A stretch of 48,300 nt of DNA from Burkholderiales bacterium (GTDB lineage Bacteria; Pseudomonadota; Gammaproteobacteria; Burkholderiales; Burkholderiaceae_C), in contig JAFKGE010000042.1 of the NCBI GenBank assembly GCA_017307865.1, positions 1 through 48,300 of the forward strand. Direction: 5' to 3'. This document shows, one piece after another, positions 46,772 through 48,300 of the stretch. The notes under the pieces were generated by a model. It saw only the letters and a program-made list of their open reading frames with translations. It was not told the DNA's origin and did not search any database. Position 1 is the stretch's first letter; each line of letters opens with the position of its first letter. A program made the translations under genes and the position numbers.

Positions 46772-47719
46772 ATGGCAACACGCCCCGACAGCGCCTGGCT
46801 GACGCCGCATCGCCTGATGGCGACCTCGATCGCCGTCGCCGTGCTGACGCTGGGCTTCAAGACCCTGGCCTGGTGGCTGACCGGCTCGGTCGGCCTGTTG
46901 TCCGACGCGCTGGAGTCGCTGGTCAACGTGGCCGGCGCCACCTTCGGCCTGTGGATGGTGACGGTGGCCGCGCGCCCGGCCGACGAGGATCATCCCTTCG
47001 GGCACGACAAGGCCGAGTATTTCTCGTCCGGCTTCGAGGGCATCCTGATCATCGTGGCGGCGCTGGCCATCGTCTGGGCGGCGCTGCCGCGCTTTTGGCA
47101 CCCGCAGCCGCTGCAGCAGCTGGGACCGGGCCTGGCGCTGTCGGTGCTGAGCGCGGTGCTCAACGGCGCGCTCGGCTGGATCATGCTGCGCGCCTCGCGC
47201 CGGCACCGCTCGATGGCGCTGGAGGGCGACGCGCGCCACCTGATCACCGACGTCTGGACCTCGGCCGGCGTGGTGCTGGGCCTGCTGCTGGTGATGGCGA
47301 CGGGCTGGCACTGGGTGGACCCGGCGGTGGCGATCGTGATGGCGTTGAACATCCTGTTCGAGGGTGGGCAGCTGATCTGGCGCTCCACCCAGGGCCTGAT
47401 GGACGCCGCCGTCGAGCCCGAGGTGCAGGCCCAGGTCGACGCCGTGGTCGGCCGCTTCGTGCAGGCGCAGGCCGCCACGCCCGGCCTGCGCGTGGATCAC
47501 GCGATGAGCCGGCGCGCCGGCCAGCGCCTGTTTCTGAGCGTGCACCTGCACCTGCCGGCCGACTGGAGCCTGCGCCGCGCCGCCGCCCTGGGGGGCGAGC
47601 TGGAGCGCGCCCTGCTGGCCGCCCTGCCGCAACTGCACGTCAGCGTCCAGTTGCTGCCGCTGGACACCGAGCCCGCGGGCGTGCCCGCCGTCGCTGAGGA
47701 GGACGCATGCACGCCCTGA
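46772..47719 (+). CDS. Cation diffusion facilitator family metal transporter
   Basis: 315 residues, six transmembrane helices and a cytoplasmic C-terminal domain. TM2 carries SDALESLVN (D45, E48, N52) and TM5 HLITD (H156, D160). In YiiP of E. coli the TM2 metal ligands are Asp-x3-Asp, so the TM2 half of the site differs here, as in one subgroup of the family. The likely substrate is Zn, Fe, Co or Mn, which cannot be settled by eye. It overlaps dtd by 13 bp. Confidence 0.9.
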   Translation: MATRPDSAWLTPHRLMATSIAVAVLTLGFKTLAWWLTGSVGLLSDALESLVNVAGATFGLWMVTVAARPADEDHPFGHDKAEYFSSGFEGILIIVAALAIVWAALPRFWHPQPLQQLGPGLALSVLSAVLNGALGWIMLRASRRHRSMALEGDARHLITDVWTSAGVVLGLLLVMATGWHWVDPAVAIVMALNILFEGGQLIWRSTQGLMDAAVEPEVQAQVDAVVGRFVQAQAATPGLRVDHAMSRRAGQRLFLSVHLHLPADWSLRRAAALGGELERALLAALPQLHVSVQLLPLDTEPAGVPAVAEEDACTP

Positions 47720-48165
47720 TCCAGCGCGTGGCGCAGGCCCGCGTCACCGTGGCCGGGCGCGAGACCGGCGCCATTCAACGTGGCCTGCTGGTGCTGCTGT
47801 GCGCCGAGCGTGGCGACGATGAGGTGGTGGCCGACCGGCTGCTGGCCAAGCTGCTCAAGCTGCGCATCTTCGGCGACGACGCGGGCAAGATGAACCGCAG
47901 CGTGCAGGACGTGGCCGGCGGCCTGCTCGTCGTCAGTCAGTTCACCCTCGCGGCCGACACCTCGGGCGGCAACCGGCCCAGCTTCACCCAAGCCGCGCCG
48001 CCGGACGAAGGGCGACGTCTTTACGATTACTTCGTCGCGGCGGCCCGGGTGGCCCACCCGGTGGTGGCGACGGGCGAATTCGGTGCCGACATGCAGGTGG
48101 CGCTGATCAATGACGGGCCGGTGACGATTCCGCTGCGCGTCATGCCGGTTGCGCCCAGAGACTGA
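47707..48165 (+). CDS. dtd: D-aminoacyl-tRNA deacylase
   Basis: 152 residues. It removes D-amino acids from tRNA, matching its usual place near tyrS because D-Tyr-tRNA is a classical substrate. [17 protein letters not shown] and NDGPVTIPL contain the active-site SQ..T and Gly-Pro (cis) motifs. The stop is followed at once by a family 3 repeat. Confidence 0.96.
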   Translation: MHALIQRVAQARVTVAGRETGAIQRGLLVLLCAERGDDEVVADRLLAKLLKLRIFGDDAGKMNRSVQDVAGGLLVVSQFTLAADTSGGNRPSFTQAAPPDEGRRLYDYFVAAARVAHPVVATGEFGADMQVALINDGPVTIPLRVMPVAPRD

Positions 48166-48300
48166 ACAGCCGAACGCAGAGGGCGCAAAGGAATCGCAAA
48201 GGGCGCAAAAAAAAGGCTATTTTGATAGCGCCCCGCGCATGCTGGATGCGCGCATCATCCGGTTTTTCTCCCTCCCCCGCTGGTGGAGGGCAGGGGAGGG
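48165..48300. repeat. Composite repeat cluster after dtd (families 3, 1 and 2)
   Basis: 48165-48212 is a family 3 repeat (first 34 nt identical to that at 31819). 48218-48262 holds attttgatagcgccccgcgc, then atgctggatgcgcgcatc, a degenerate family 1 palindrome. 48263-48300 is a family 2 arm (tttttctccctcccccgctg, then gtggagggcaggggaggg), cut by the window edge. No gene is seen here. Confidence 0.8.

Overview
The window is high-GC DNA with dense, tightly packed genes. It reads as a betaproteobacterial chromosome of the order Burkholderiales, most likely family Comamonadaceae. Supporting signs are the recG-oxyR-ubiA order, an alpha operon order of rpmJ-rpsM-rpsK-rpsD-rpoA-rplQ, an SAH riboswitch in front of ahcY, and small palindromic repeats scattered through it. 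The genus cannot be fixed from the sequence alone.

Layout. 1-4652: the 3' part of recG, a lipoprotein, oxyR, ubiA and proC. 4720-7947: glycerol catabolism (glpK, glpD). 8111-16931: a long ribosomal run (rplN to secY, then rpmJ to rplQ), followed by the initiator tRNA at 16957-17033. 17305-21557: a cbb3-type terminal oxidase with an unusual subunit I N-terminus, a mono-haem third subunit, a Sco copper chaperone and a membrane protein. 21493-27042 (minus): a coupled cassette of two acyltransferases, a GT2 glycosyltransferase, a small flippase-like protein, a polytopic GT-C-like protein and a HAD phosphatase. The polytopic gene is visibly AT-richer than its surroundings. 27057-29276 (minus): prfC and a ParDE-type toxin-antitoxin pair. 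29356-32867: SAH riboswitch, ahcY, a TlyA-like rRNA methyltransferase and metF, a methyl-cycle unit. 33088-33660: rlpA. 33680-37628 (minus): the phenylacetyl-CoA epoxidase genes paaABCDE. 37852-40985: a diiron oxygenase, its ferredoxin-reductase partner and a PaaX-like regulator. 40964-41926 (minus): rlmJ. 42123-43942: rplM, rpsI, a bactofilin and erpA. 44009-45337 (minus): an M23 endopeptidase. 45511-48165: tyrS, a CDF metal transporter and dtd.

The most unusual signal is a set of three families of short repeats that lie inside reading frames as well as between genes. Family 1 is a palindrome of about 50 bp. It sits in frame inside a HAD phosphatase, a TlyA-like methyltransferase, paaD and rlmJ, and probably glpK, and it also lies between genes. 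Family 2 is a pair of inverted CCCTCTCCC-type hairpins. It forms part of recG and the N-terminus of paaD. Family 3 is a tandem CGCAGAGG-type repeat that supplies the C-terminal tail of the TlyA-like protein. This resembles the in-frame palindromic elements described in Rickettsia and is the best candidate here for an undescribed system. Second in interest are the periplasmic glycan-decoration cassette, the atypical cbb3 oxidase, and the diiron oxygenase/reductase pair divergent from paaABCDE.

Regulatory sequence is visible at several places: the SAH riboswitch, a strong promoter for rplN that overlaps the end of glpD, a three-hairpin leader before rpsD, operator-like palindromes between the two aromatic operons, and several intrinsic terminators.
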